Source: Phanerodontia chrysosporium (Eukaryota > Basidiomycota > Agaricomycetes > Polyporales > Phanerochaetaceae). Taken from it: a stretch of DNA of 64,000 nt. Position 1 is the stretch's first letter, and each line of letters begins with the position of its first letter. The stretch covers positions 1,860,001 to 1,924,000 of the forward strand of contig MJGA01000005.1 in the NCBI GenBank assembly GCA_001910725.1, given 5' to 3'. The notes beneath the pieces were generated by a model. That model did no database searches and was not told the DNA's origin. It was given only the letters and a program-made list of their open reading frames with translations. The position numbers and the translations under genes are program-made. Shown here piece after piece: positions 1 through 11,377 of this stretch.

Positions 1-80
1 ACATTCATGTCTTCTCGCCGATGTTTGCTCATCTCTCGCATAGACAGATGCCGCGACCTTAGAGAACACCGCCATCCAAC

Positions 81-1099
81 ATGCGCAGCCAACCGTCAGT
101 CACGCCGCTCGCCCCCATCCCCTGCCTGTTGTCAGCGAGACACTTGTCGAGCAGCGACTCCCCCTTCAAGCCCTCACGCTTGGTGCGCAAGTTTCAACTG
201 AGGTATAGTCATGTTCAAGCTGCTTGCTGTCTTCAGTATATGCTTACAAAAGTTGCTTCGGATAGGCTGCTGCTGTCATACCCACTTATCAAACTGTAGG
301 CATCGCAGATCGGTCGTACTTCTCAGAGTACTATGTCACGCGCTTCAATAAGCTCCTCACGTACGCCAACTCTGCTTGCTATGCCGTACAGCGTCTCCCT
401 GCTTCTCTTGACTGGGGTCGTCCCGGTGCCGGAGCAGACAACAAAAGTGCCTACATGTGTGAGGTGGGCGGCACTAGAGAAGTCACCGTCTGGATCCTCG
501 GCGAGTGGATCAGTGCGACTCGAAGGAACAAGAAGACGGGCACAATCTCGAAGCAGCTTAGTGCTGGGGTGAAGCCGTTGCTTGCCACTGACACAGCCTG
601 GTGCGCCGACTTCCTAAGCAAGAAATCGATGCCCCCTCTTCGTACGTTCCATGTGTTTCTGCCAGTATCCTAGGCTTGACAAGTTTCAATAGCTCTGTCG
701 CAGAACTACGCCGACGTCGGGGTGTGGGCAAGGTGCTGGTTACAGCTTAAGGACGTTCCAGCTTACGACGTACGTCGACAGACCATCGTCGTCATTATAT
801 TTACTGAATATTTACTCCTCTAGCACGAATCAGTAAACACATTCCGCGAGTGCTATGACGCTCGGAACGGTCTCAAGCGCGGCGGAAACCACGAGTCTAT
901 CAGTGTCTCTGACATAGCCCAGAACGATGTAGTTCTGCTAGAGGCCAGGCTGCACCGCTGGCCGACTGGGTCAGCAAAGAGCAAGACTACTTGGACTACG
1001 TGGATGTCACAGCTTGAGCTCCGTAAGGTGTACCTCATCTGTGCAGTTCAACCCCTCCTTCAGGGTGACGCAGGCCCTGCAGATCAGGAGGAGATCTAG
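81..1099 (+). CDS. Uncharacterised Agaricomycete protein, probably lineage-expanded family
   Basis: I do not recognise a function. One reading frame runs from about 302 to 631 (around DRSYFSEYYVTRFNKLLTYA, then the stretch VTVWILGEWISATRRNKKTG). It continues after an intron ending near 710 (NYADVGVWARCWLQLKDVPA). A further intron follows at about 769-822, and the frame then runs to a TAG at 1097-1099 (VVLLEARLHRWPTG, then QLELRKVYLIC). Exon joins keep frame at GTACGT donors near 632 and 769. The first exon (ATG at 81, ending before GTATAG near 201) is the least certain part, and an upstream exon outside the window is possible. From memory, similar proteins with the same WILGE, SATRRN and WPTGS blocks occur in many copies in Polyporales, but I cannot verify this here. 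No catalytic motif, signal peptide or membrane segment is visible. Confidence 0.5.
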
Positions 1100-1313
1100 G
1101 ACTACTGCTACTCTGCCTGTCGGTGTGGATCGTTATATACCGTCCTCATGTCATGGTTTCCTCCTCCCTGACATGTACTATATACACCACACAATGCACG
1201 TTCTGTCTGCAGCATGGGCCCAGTGTGAACTCACCAAATTCTGGCTCGCTCGCGGATGAAAAAAGCCTAGACGAAAATTTCCCCCCTCGAATGAAAATTT
1301 TCGCTTGTTCATC

Positions 1314-1320
1314 TATAAAA
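1314..1320 (+). promoter_or_regulatory. TATA box of the F-box gene
   Basis: TATAAAA about 67 bases upstream of the ATG at 1387, followed by a pyrimidine-rich stretch (1350-1380) typical of fungal transcription start regions. Confidence 0.45.
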
Positions 1321-1386
1321 AGTCCATTTGAATATAAGACAAGACTCCTTCACTTCGTCTTCACGTCTCTATCACTTTCTAAACCG

Positions 1387-2689
1387 ATGGGTGACCATTT
1401 TCCTAGCGAACTGACAGATCTCATCATAGACGAACTCGCCGAAGATCCAACCTCTCTACAGCGCTGCTCTCTCGTGGCGAAGAAATTTGTCCATCGCAGT
1501 AGGACCCATCTATTCAGCACCATCAGTATTCGTGGCTATCGATCTACAGAAGACGTCACCCTGGCCGTATCAGCCTTTATCAAGAACTGCGCTCACATAC
1601 TGCATCTCATCAAGCGTCTCGTCTTGCTGGGTGTCCCCTACGACCCAGAATGGTGGACGCCCTGCAAGCTCGACATGTGCACAATCCAAGAGTGCCTCTG
1701 CAAGATGACACAGCTGGATGAGCTCGTGCTCACTGGTATTTTTTGGTCAGATTGCATGCACCCTGGCGGCTGTGCAAACGAGAGCGTACCAAGGCCCTTC
1801 AAACTTCTCTCTCTATCAAACGTACGAGCGTACACAGGCAGCCCTGCACCACTGTCCTTGTTGCGGGTTTCTTCGAACATAGACACCCTCGTGTTGTCAG
1901 ACGTTCAGTGGTTCCCACACCGCGACATCCACTTCGACAGGCTGCTCACCATGCCCACCAGCCACTCCATGCAGGCGGTGCTCGTACGCTTCCCTACTAC
2001 TCGGGAAGGAATGGATAGCAATATGCCGTTCGCACCTTCGCTCTCTCGCTTGGCGTTACACAACGTGGCACCTGAGCACGACAAGCAGATAAGCGACTAT
2101 CTGTCTGGTGCACAACACTCCCTTACCTCGTTGGATTTGCTCCTCGCAAGACCGTATGAAAGTATGTCCCATTGTTCCATCTACAAAGGCACAGTTTTGA
2201 CTGCGCCAATCAGGCTACAACGTGCAAGGAGACATTGTACCACGGACCTTAACAGTGCTCCGCTCATGCAATGCTCTTGTGAGCCTTCGCGTAGGCCTCG
2301 TCATGCCTCATGCGTTTGATGGGCCCGAAATGGACCTGCAGCGTGCACTTGTCAAAATACTGGCAGCCGCATCGAAGACTGTACAAGACGTAACACTCAC
2401 TTTCCTATGCCACGATGATGGAATACTAGACTTCGACGAATACCTAACACACCGGGTTAGCTGGAGCAAGATGCAGGACGAGCTGCTCAAGATGGGGAAC
2501 CTGCGACGAGTCGAGGTGCACATAGGCACTGACAGTCCTATGTTCTGCTGCTTCCTCCCAGGCTGTGTTCTATCCCACGTGGAGCAGAATCTAGAAGACG
2601 TCAGAGCTACAGGTCAGCTCTTCGTTACTTATAATGTGTCTAGCCCTCTCACCTGTGAGATACTCTGCAGTGCATTGTTGTCGACGTAA
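1387..2689 (+). CDS. F-box domain protein with degenerate leucine-rich C-terminus
   Basis: Substrate-receptor type protein expected to join an SCF ubiquitin ligase through Skp1. The N-terminus (about residues 4-45) has the F-box pattern: FPSELTDLIIDELAEDPTSL followed by RCSLVAKKFVHRSRTHLF. The rest carries irregular leucine-rich segments (LLSLSNVRAY, DTLVLSDVQW, SRLALHNVAP) as in the large mushroom F-box/LRR families. One intron (2162-2213, GTATGT...CAG) joins RPYES to YNVQGD in frame and gives about 416 residues. The ATG at 1387 is chosen because it starts directly before the F-box and lies below a TATA box. The frame is open further upstream (from 1123), but that part is not protein-like. 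Mushroom F-box families evolve fast, so the target cannot be guessed. Confidence 0.8.
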
Positions 2690-3366
2690 CAGCACGCTGC
2701 TTCAACTCCCTGTGAACACGTTACACGCTTTACCTGGTACTTGACGGCTTGGACCATCTTCAACACTTCTATTGTATATACGCTGTCGATAGTCTCAATG
2801 GCTACTCGCGAGAGAGAGAAGTACTTCGCTGCTCACGGCGAACATGCCACCCGAGGTGACCCCAGACTCTGAGGTGGTGGAAGCGCCCGACAACATCCAT
2901 TTAAAGATTAGAATTGTTGGGGATTATTGTGTCTAGAAATGGCATAAACGGACTGTTGGACCAATAGGCCACCCCAGGAAATACTCCATATGGCTGAGAA
3001 GTGAGCATAAAACGACTCCCGAGCCTAGACTGACGACACCACACCACCGGCACATTAGCGCCTGCCGTTCCCGGTTAGAAGACTCACAAAAGTTTCAAGT
3101 CTGTACTGTACTTACTACACTTTCTTGCGAATACTCATAAACCGGGAATCGGTCAGCGCGCGAAGCGAACTGCGCACAAGTTGAACTGTTCGTGGTAAGA
3201 GCAGCCCTAAGACGCCAGAGCTCTGGCCCGACAATCGCGCACACGCCTGCCGTTTTCGACAGTCCGTTTGTATAGTCTATGTCCTTGCGGCAAGTATCTT
3301 CCATTGCAATGGGTTCTTTGCTAAGCCCGAATGATGCACAGGATCTGCAAGTGGCCGTCATGGCCA
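2690..3366. other. Intergenic, nothing recognised
   Basis: Spacer between the F-box gene and the P450 promoter. Only short shadow reading frames are present, and no repeat or RNA gene was seen. Confidence 0.5.
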
Positions 3367-3372
3367 TATAAG
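3367..3372 (+). promoter_or_regulatory. TATA box of the P450 gene
   Basis: TATAAG about 80 bases upstream of the ATG at 3453, in the same position class as the TATAAG boxes of other genes in this window. Confidence 0.4.
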
Positions 3373-3452
3373 AGTCCTCAGGTGCTCAAAGAGGGTACAC
3401 ACGTTCCTTTGCCTCGACTCGTCGGTCGTAAACGACCGCGCTGCTGAGTATT

Positions 3453-5488
3453 ATGGACGCGCTTGACCCGCGGATAGCAATTCCCGTCGCAAGCTTGGTG
3501 AGTCTACTGGAGTGCTCCCTCGTGAACTCGTCCTCACCATGCAAGTCTAGATCGTATACTTCATCTACAAGAAGTACGAACCTAGCAGCCCTCGTTCAGC
3601 GTTCTTCCTCCTCCTCGCCCTGCCAGGCGTCCTGGCCGTGGCTCTTCGAGTCTGCGAGCGGTTCAACTCTTACGCAACTGCGGTGCCGACCGTGTATCTC
3701 GCGTACTGGTCTTTGCTCTCCACTTTCGTTGTTGCTTACCGGATATCGCCTTTCCATCCTCTGGCTCGCTACCCTGGGCCTCTGCTTTGCAAGATTTCGA
3801 AGGGCTGGCTTGCGTATGTCGCTGGTAAAGGGGGTAAAGCGCACCTGTACGTCCAGGACTTGCACATGCGCTATGGAGAAGTAGTCAGGATAGGTATGTA
3901 AAAATAACAGCGTCCATGGCTCGTCTTACCATCGCATTGCAGGCCCGAATGAATTGTCCATCACACACCAGGACTTCACCCGTGTCGTACTCGGGGCGAA
4001 GGGTCTTCCCCGAGGGCCATGTGCGTACCAGGCGTATTCCATGAGTTCTGCTGCTAACGCTCGCGCAGATTATGACAGCCGCCAACACGAAGCCGGCATG
4101 AGTCTCGACGGCATGCGCGACCAGGCTCTTCACGCTATCCGCCGGCGGCCATGGGCGAGAGGCATGAACACTGCAGCCATGAAATACTATGAGGAACTCA
4201 TCCGTAACACGCTCTCCGATCTCATTGCTGGTCTGAAGCAGAGGACGAACAGACCTGTCGACATTTCGGAGTGGACGAATTACTTCGGCTTCGATTTCAT
4301 GGGCCAGATGGCGTACGGCTCAATTGCTTGCATTTGATCTCACGAGTCTGACGCTCCACTTAGATTCACTCGTGACTATGGCATGTTAAAGAACGGGTAT
4401 GACAAGGAAGGCCTCCTGGATCTCATAGAACATGCTATGCAGTAAGTGAATCATATTCTATTCTTGAAAGAAGCGTGCGCACTGATGATTAACCAGGGAT
4501 TCGGCCTGGATTTCCCATATCACCTGGTCCATACCATTCCTTCGGTACGTTCCCGGAGCGAGCAAGTACTGGGACCAGATGAAGGCTGTGGGCGAACGGG
4601 CCGTAGCAGACAGGGTCGCGCTCGGCTCTAACCACCGCGATCTGTTCCATTACCTCATGGACGAGGATGGACACGAAGCAGTGAGGCCCACGAAGGCGTT
4701 GGTCGCTGTCGACGGACAGCTTGCAATCATTGCTGGAGGAGACACGACCGCGACTACCCTCAGTCACATCGTCTACTTCCTGCTCCGGTACCCCATTTAC
4801 CTCGACCGTCTTCGCAAGGAGATAGACGAGACGTTCCCGGACGGCGCAGATTCTACACTCGACTTCACGAAGCAGACAAACATGCCGTTCCTGAACGCTT
4901 GCATGTGAGTCTGCCGCACATCGTGCAGAAGATTTGCTGACGGAAGAGCGTTGCTAGAAACGAAGCGCTCAGATTGTACCCGCCTGTCCTTGCTGGTCTT
5001 CAAAGGCGGGTAGAACCCGGGACTGGAGGGAAGATGATTGGGCCTTAGTGAGTCTGCCACCTGCGAGAACAGCCATAGAGATGCTCATTGTGCCCACGTG
5101 TAGTTTTGTCCCTGAGGAAACTCAGGTGTCGCTGTTCGCATACTCCATACATCGCGACCCGCAGCATTTCTCACCGCTTACGAACACGTTCTGGCCCGAC
5201 CGGTGGCTCTCCCAAGAGAAGTATACGTTGCCGTCGGGGGATGTCATCTCTGCCGATGAGGTGGTGACGAACCGCGATGTGTTCATTCCGTTCTCGCAGG
5301 GTCCGATGGTCTGTGCCGGCAAGAACGTCGCCCTGACAGAGATGCGCTCCGTTATGTGCGCGCTTTTGCAGCACTTCGACCTCAAGATTGCGGACCAGTC
5401 TTTCCTCGATAGCTGGGAGGACAAGATCGAGGAAACATTCACGACAAAGAGGGGTACCCTGCCGGTGATCCTCAGCCTGCGTGCGTGA
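3453..5488 (+). CDS. Cytochrome P450 monooxygenase, microsomal
   Basis: Heme-thiolate monooxygenase, expected to be anchored in the ER and fed electrons by the NADPH-P450 reductase. Eight exons join in frame: 3453-3497, 3551-3893, 3943-4020, 4069-4312, 4364-4441, 4497-4904, 4958-5047, 5104-5488, giving 556 residues, a normal fungal length. The N-terminus has hydrophobic segments (RSAFFLLLALPGVLAVALRV and a second one) followed by the proline-rich hinge HPLARYPGPLLCKISKGW. The I-helix oxygen motif is AGGDTTATT and the K-helix ExxR is EALRLYPP. The PERF-like block is FWPDRW and the heme loop is FSQGPMVCAGK with the axial Cys. All hallmark residues are present, so it should be active. The substrate is unknown. 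Wording of the N-terminal and I-helix regions resembles the CYP67/CYP5037-like groups of mushrooms, but that is an impression only. No partner biosynthetic genes adjoin it. Confidence 0.93.
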
Positions 5489-5876
5489 GTCGTTCTTCCG
5501 CGCCTGGCATATCGTGCCGTCTCGGCCTTAGAGTTGTGTAGCGTGTACCGGCCCTGGTGCTAGAGTAGCAGGTCATTAGTCATATATACAAGAACCTTGA
5601 CTGAGTGCCGTGGCGTGATATGTCGAAATGGCTGAAACGTCTCGACCAGCTTTGGGGGGAAATTCCCTCCAAAATACACGATATACTCTGGGGACTCCAC
5701 ACTGCACTGATTGTCCCACCCTCTCACCTTCGCACTCTCACCACCCTGCCTTGATTCTATCCCGTCGCTCTGCGTCGGCTCTGGTAAACGCTATATATCT
5801 CCGTCTCGCCTTCCACGTCAGCTTCGCCTCCTCTTCCGGCATCTGGGATTGTTCCTGAGTATCTTGGTAACCGAAC
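5489..5876. other. Intergenic: P450 3' end and promoter of the CDF transporter
   Basis: About 390 bases with a pyrimidine-rich tract (5710-5760) and a TATA-like ctatatatct at about 5790, which would serve the transporter starting at 5877. Confidence 0.4.
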
Positions 5877-7526
5877 ATGATCCCCCGACGGGCTCCAGTG
5901 CATCTCTCCTCCTCCCGAGCCTCTCTTCAGACAACCTGGTCTGCGAGATCTCGCCCGCCATCAAATACCCGACGTCCGACCGCGTCTCGTCGGGGATTCT
6001 ATACTGCATCTGTACCTACTACGTGTACCGTCCCCAAACTCTGCTCAATCCTGAGCTTACCTGCCTTGACCACGACGCACATGTCTGCGCTGACTCGCCG
6101 CTCGCACTCTACCCAGTCCAAGGGTAAGGAACCCGCGAAGACACCACCACATGACGAGCATGAGCACGAACGTGAACACGACCATGACCACGGACATAGC
6201 CACGAGGCCCCAGACCACGCGCACTCGCACTCTCACTCGCACGGCGTGTTCTCTCTCGGGCACTCGCACTCGCACGGCGACACTGTAGGGCACGGTGATG
6301 CAGAGAAAGTGGTCGCGGTTCTGCAGGGTGCAGGTGCGCTCTTTTCGGTTTCGCCATGTCGGACTACCCGTACGACTTACGCGCACCAGGCGACGCAGGC
6401 AGCAGGATCACGCTTATTGGCCTCGCCTCGAATGTGGTCTTGACTATCTCGAAGGGTGCGGCGGGGTGGTTCATGAACTCGGCGTCGCTGCTTGCGGACG
6501 CGGGACACACTGCAGGAGGTGCGTTGCCCCATCGCTCGTCCTGCGAGCCGCATGCTGACCAGCAGATATCCAAGCAAGACCTGATTGGAGACCTCATTAC
6601 GCTTTTCTGTTGGAAGCTGTCGCGTAAACCGCCTTCAGAAACGTATCCGCACGGCTATGCCAAGTTCGAGGTGCTGGGTACCGCCGCGGTCTCGGTGCTG
6701 CTCACCGGCGGTGCCATCGGTCTCGGCCTGCACTCCTTCACCATGCTCATGGAATCTATCGCGCAGTCGGCGGCAACAATGCCTGCAGGACCTCTGCAAG
6801 AGGTTCTTGTCAACGTGTCCCACATCGCCCATGCAGTGCCGTCTGTCGCGTCTGAGCATTCACATGCACACGCTTTGGACCCCAATGCTGCGTGGTTCGC
6901 CGCTATTGGTGTTATCTGGAAAGAGTGGCTGTACCGGGCAACAAAGAAGGTTGCGGACAACGAGCGCAGCCCGGTCCTCTTCGCCAACGCGTTGCACCAC
7001 CGGAGCGACATGTATGGCAGCCTCGTGGCACTCGTTGCTATCCTCGGCACCTGGTACTGGCCGAGTCTACCTCTCGATCAGCTTGGGGGTGAGTAGCATT
7101 TAGCCTTTTGCTGTGTGCGGGGTAGCTCACGGCGCGCGTGTAGGCATCCTGGTCTCCTGGCTGATTCTCCAGCAGGGGTGGGGCATCACCATGACTTCCT
7201 TCCGACAGCTGACTGACCACGGCGTGAGCCCATCGACGCGGAGCTCTCTTATCCGCGCGCTCGACCCCCTCCTTGTGCGCCCGCACTCGGCCTCGGATAC
7301 CCTGTCCCGCCAGGCTCCCACGGCCGAGCAGATTCTGGGAATCAAGGACCTCCGCGCGACGCGCGCTGGCGCCCAGATGTTTGTGGACTTGACTGCGAGG
7401 GTGCCAAGTACGCTCAGCGTGGCGGACGCAAGCACGCTGGAGGGCAAGATCGCGCGGACCCTGAAGGACGCGAAAAAGGAAATCACCGAGGTGCGGGTTA
7501 GGTTCGAACCCGACGACAAGGAGTAG
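5877..7526 (+). CDS. Mitochondrial cation diffusion facilitator (Mmt1/SLC30A9-like metal transporter)
   Basis: Secondary metal/proton antiporter of the CDF family, expected in the mitochondrial inner membrane. Exons 5877-6333, 6390-6518, 6579-7088 and 7144-7526 join in frame to 492 residues. The first 80 or so residues are rich in Arg and Ser and lack acids, as in a mitochondrial presequence. They are followed by a His-rich stretch (about residues 95-145) of repeated HDHDHGHSH and HSHSHSH units. The transmembrane core begins at SRITLIGLASNVVLT. The metal site has the H-x3-D form in TM2 (ADAGHTAGDLIGD) and TM5 (HHRSDMYGS). A second His cluster (HSHAHALD) lies in the central loop. The C-terminal cytoplasmic domain ends in VRVRFEPDD. 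Mmt1-type proteins in yeast affect mitochondrial iron, and SLC30A9 moves zinc. The metal cannot be settled from sequence. Confidence 0.88.
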
Positions 7527-8148
7527 AGAGGTGTGGCGTCCTTGCATCCATGGTCCGTGGAATGGAGACAACAATACCCATGTCCTGTATCGGTGTAATT
7601 TTGGAGGATGGATGTAAGCTAGAATGTTATTGATTACATGGGACCAAGTGTGCGCGCACACTGCGCCGGGTTGCGGAGGACTGCGGTATACTGGCAGTCC
7701 GTGTAGGCCGTTGCGAATAGCAAGGTGCGCGTGCAAAGAAAGGTGAGTCGCCATAGCTTCCGCGGAGCTTTGCTGTGCTGAATTCTTGGACAGGACAACC
7801 CGCCATCAACACGGAGATACGCAGGCTAACGTCGGTGAGAGTAACTGAATCCGGCATACGTCGGGCTGAGTGGACAGGAGTAGGTCTAGAACGGTGAGCT
7901 GTGTGTATTCTTGTTCACATGCGTCAGTCCACACAGCTCTTGGTGGCCGATATCCCTTGCCCACCTATTCTTATGTCCGACCATACATCGGCTATGCCTT
8001 GTTTGACGTGATTTCACTGCGGCTTGAAAACCGAGGTCTTGCCAAAAGACGTGTGTCCTAACCTTCCCCTCGTCACTACAATCTAACGGCTGGACCTCAG
8101 GATCGTCAGGGTGGTTTGTCATGTTTGTAGGTTTCCCCCGCGCAGATC
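7527..8148. other. Intergenic, nothing recognised
   Basis: 3' region of the transporter and upstream region of the cyclin. Short overlapping frames on both strands have no family resemblance. Confidence 0.45.
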
Positions 8149-8154
8149 TATAAG
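8149..8154 (+). promoter_or_regulatory. TATA box of the cyclin gene
   Basis: TATAAG about 115 bases upstream of the ATG at 8264, followed by a C-rich tract. Confidence 0.35.
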
Positions 8155-8263
8155 ACCGCCGCTCGTCCTAGCCCTCGCTCACCGCCAACCTCTCCCCCAC
8201 CCCCATAGGGCCGTCGCTGACTCTCCCTTGACGAGTGTCAACGAAAACCCACACTCTGCCGGC

Positions 8264-9349
8264 ATGGCACCCATCAAGCTCACCGGCCGCATCCACGGCG
8301 CAAGCCTCGTCGACCCTGCCTTGCACTCACCAGAGATCGAGGAACTCCTCAAGACGGAGGTGTCTCGTACCTTCGTCGGTGTGTCGGCACGCTCTCCCGC
8401 ATCCCTGTACACGCGACTGACCTCATGCGATGCCTATTTTGTAGAATACATCGTCGAGCGGGTGATCGACGTCGTCGATTATGCACTTGGTCGCCCCTCA
8501 AGCTCCGCACGGGGCCGTTCCCAGGTCTCTCCAGACTCGCGCCGTGCCGTGCACGCCGAGTTTGCGGCGTTCGCGAAGAGCGTCATCGAGCGTGCGGGCG
8601 TACAGCTGCCCGTCCTGCTCGGCACGCTCGTGTACCTGGACCGTGCGAGGCCGCACCTGCAGCTCTCCCTTGAAGAGTGGGCGTGCGAGCGTGTCTTCCT
8701 CGGAGCGCTCATCTGCGCAAACAAGGTGCGCAGCGTCCGCTTATAGCCCGTCGCGCGGTGCACTGAGCGCAGACCGAAATATCGACAGTACCTCAACGAC
8801 TCCACGCTCAAGAACGTGCACTGGTCGCTCTGCACCGGCCTGTTCAACAAGCGCGACGTGGGCCGCATCGAGCGCGAATTCCTCGACGTGCTCGACTTCG
8901 AGCTCGCCGTGACCGAGGAGGACGTCCTCGCGCACTACGAGCCGATCATGCTCCTGCGGCGCCCGCAGCCGACACGGCTGCGCATCCCCACGCGCGCGGC
9001 GTCCGTCGCACGGCCGGCGCTCACCCGGCGCGACTCTGGCTCGACGGACTCGTCGATGGACGACGACTCGCCCGGGTCGACGGACTCGGGCTCGCTCCCG
9101 CCGACGCCGAGCGACGATGTCTCCCAGGACACGACCGTGTACGTCCGCTCGCTCTCGAAACACTCGCCCGAGACAGACGACGGCGACAGCGTCCGCCGCA
9201 CGCGCCTCGGCTCCGCGTCCTCGTCCAAGGAGTCCGTCCAGAAGGCCAAGGCCGAGTCCGGGCACCACCCGCGCCTGTCCTCTGCGTTCAACCTCCTGCG
9301 CAATCTCCACAAGCCCAGCTTCCACCACTCACATTCGTCCTCGGCCTGA
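8264..9349 (+). CDS. Pho85-type (PCL) cyclin
   Basis: Regulatory subunit for a Pho85/Cdk5-like kinase. Exons 8264-8378, 8445-8725 and 8789-9349 give 318 residues. The cyclin box covers about residues 38-190. It starts at VEYIVERVIDVVDYAL, continues through LPVLLGTLVYLDRARPHL and FLGALICANKYLND, and ends at KRDVGRIEREFLDVLDFEL. The last blocks are diagnostic for the PCL1/2 group. After the box comes a long Ser/Asp-rich tail with several SP/TP sites (DDDSPGSTDSGSLPPTPS) and a basic C-terminus ending in HHSHSSSA, a likely target for phosphorylation and turnover. The intron at 8379-8444 joins TFV to EYIV and is needed to restore the N-terminal helix. Role by analogy: G1 progression, polarity or phosphate and glycogen control. 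Confidence 0.88.
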
Positions 9350-9818
9350 AATTGGCACTGCACTCACCGCTCTTGCATCATCTGTTATCATGCTGTCTTT
9401 CCCTCCAAAATCCGCTTGCCGGTGTCGTTTATTTATTCGCAGGAGCTTATGTCTTCACTTTACGACCCTTTCATGACCTATGACGCCCTCTCTCTGTACT
9501 TCTTTTGGGGATTTTCTTTGACGACTTTAATCATGCGCTGTGTAGAAGGGCACTAATTATGCTTGTCCTCACTCAATTCTCATCGCATCTTGGCATGTTT
9601 TCGCATCGTAGACACACTTGTACCATTTACCTGCAATGGAGGGAGAAGAATGCATTATAGCTTGTACATACCATTCAGTGACGTCGAGCGATGCAGCATC
9701 TCTATGGGCCCAGCAGCCCTGTCCGAGATAGAGTTTCCGAGAAAGGCAGGACAGACAATACAGAACCATCCATCGGCCCTGGGTATAGCGTGCAGAAATC
9801 CGATACGCCGAGTAACCA
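9350..9818. other. Intergenic between two converging genes
   Basis: The cyclin and the mitochondrial carrier end toward each other here. AT-rich 3' regions, no gene seen. Confidence 0.5.
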
Positions 9819-11377
9819 CTACATAGGGTCTATGCCAAATAGCTGCCGAAGCTTCTCAAACGTGAGGAAGCTCACGATGGTGTGCGTCCCCAGCTGCAGA
9901 CGTATCTTATGGTCAGCCCGGAGTGGCAGAAAAACGGAATAGACCACGCACTCGACCCCAACACATGCTGAAGCCCTTGTAAAACGCCATTGGACCCTCG
10001 TTCACGAGGATCGTCTTGACACAGTGCATCACGCCATGAAGCTGTCTGTTCTTATCCGTCATAAGCCGCACTTTTACGACGTCTGCCGAAATTCAACAAC
10101 ATTGAGTTCTTCAGTTGATACAGCAGTTATAAGAAGTCTGCGACGTACCGACAGGGTTTGAGGTGATAGAGCAGAACAGCCTGCAGACATCCGTAAGCAT
10201 CTCACAAGACCTGTTTGCAGAGGGAGCTCACCCAGCAAACAGACTAGCAGTCAAGTGCAGTGGCATTCCTTCTTGCATGATACCATGGCCCTTCAGGACT
10301 TGTTTAATTTGGTCGTAGGAGCACACTTGCGAGATCGTCAAGACGACCCCACGAACGGTCGTAGCTTCAACGCCTCGCCAGAGCGCGCGGAAGCCGCCGA
10401 GCAGCGGGAACCCCTTCGCGGCCGGCGAGTTCATGCCCTCGCGGAACACGGTCGCAAATGCATGGCGCGTGTTGCGGTACGGGCTACCGTTGGGATAGTG
10501 CGCCTGCATGCGGACTGCATCCCAGTCAGTGCCACTTGAGCGGAACGCCCCAGACCGCCGCACGCACCCTTAATCACATCAGCAGGGTTCGCCAGGGCGC
10601 TGTAATGCAGTGAGTTCGAGGCCGCGTCCATCCCTCCCGGAGCGGCACTTACGCGCCGATGGAAGCTGAGCAGGTCGCAGCTAGCACTTTCAGGGTGATG
10701 CCCTCCCGCGTAAGTGCGCCTTTGGAGGCCGCATGCAGCCTACGTTTGGCCGTGAGCCAGCGCCCGCACCCTGACAGTAGAGAGTACGGACTTATCCTTG
10801 AAGAGTTCGTACGCTCCAAGCCGAAGCCCGGAATAGACGATTTCTCGTATCATGGACGCCGTGAAGCCCTTCATGAGACTCAGAGGGCCTTCAGTGCGGA
10901 CCATCTCCGCTCCGATGGCCCAGAAAGCATTGTGCTTGGCACCAGGAACTGCGAATACTGTGAGAACATGCTTGAGACGGAGGAAAGTGTATTTCTTACT
11001 CTGCGTTCGCAATTGCTGGCGGACCTAGGAAATGACTTCACTGAATCATCGCTTTTCCGAGTAGCACAGGAAGGTCATTCAAAGCTGAGTACCTTGATGC
11101 TGTGAACCTGACGTCAGAATGACCAGGTAGCAGAAGCACAAGGACCGACATACATATCCTGAGGGTTGCTAACCCCTGACGCAGTCATGTCTGCGAGGCA
11201 CCGTCGTCAGTCGGATTTCGCACACAATGTCATACTGAGGTCATACGCACTGCTCATCGCTGCACAGACAAACCTCAGGAAATACTCCTTGTTCGAGGGC
11301 GTCTTCCCGTGCTGGATCTCCCGCTGGTCGAGCACGTCGACCTTCTCCTCGACCGTCTCTACCGTCAACGTTGACAT
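9819..11377 (-). CDS. Mitochondrial carrier, dicarboxylate/uncoupling-protein branch (SLC25)
   Basis: Inner-membrane solute carrier with three repeats. I resolve eleven exons on the minus strand: 11236-11377, 11154-11190, 11093-11099, 11000-11024, 10792-10957, 10653-10739, 10568-10599, 10232-10514, 10149-10180, 9952-10082 and 9819-9893. They keep frame throughout and give 338 residues. The three signature motifs are NPQDIIKVRQQL, NPADVIKVRMQ and NPVDVVKVRLM, each split by introns. Even-numbered helix regions read MIREIVYSGLRLGAYELFKD, RGVVLTISQVCSYDQIKQ and GTHTIVSFLTFEKLRQL. The SYDQIK block fits the dicarboxylate carrier/UCP branch. The first signature depends on a 7-base exon (11093-11099). 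The exact join after EYFLRFVCAAMSSA is the weakest point. The transported solute is not determined; dicarboxylate/phosphate exchange is the best guess. Confidence 0.82.

Noticed and set aside
7490..7515. tRNA T-arm-like string ggttcgaacc
   Set aside because: It lies inside the last exon of the CDF transporter, and no matching acceptor, D or anticodon arms are present nearby.
8741..9328. 195-aa minus-strand frame over the cyclin
   Set aside because: It is antisense to the cyclin tail and is Arg/Val-rich shadow composition. The plus strand carries the cyclin box.
3453..9349. Secondary metabolite cluster around the P450
   Set aside because: Neighbours are an F-box protein, a metal transporter and a cyclin. 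No core synthase, methyltransferase or pathway regulator is nearby.
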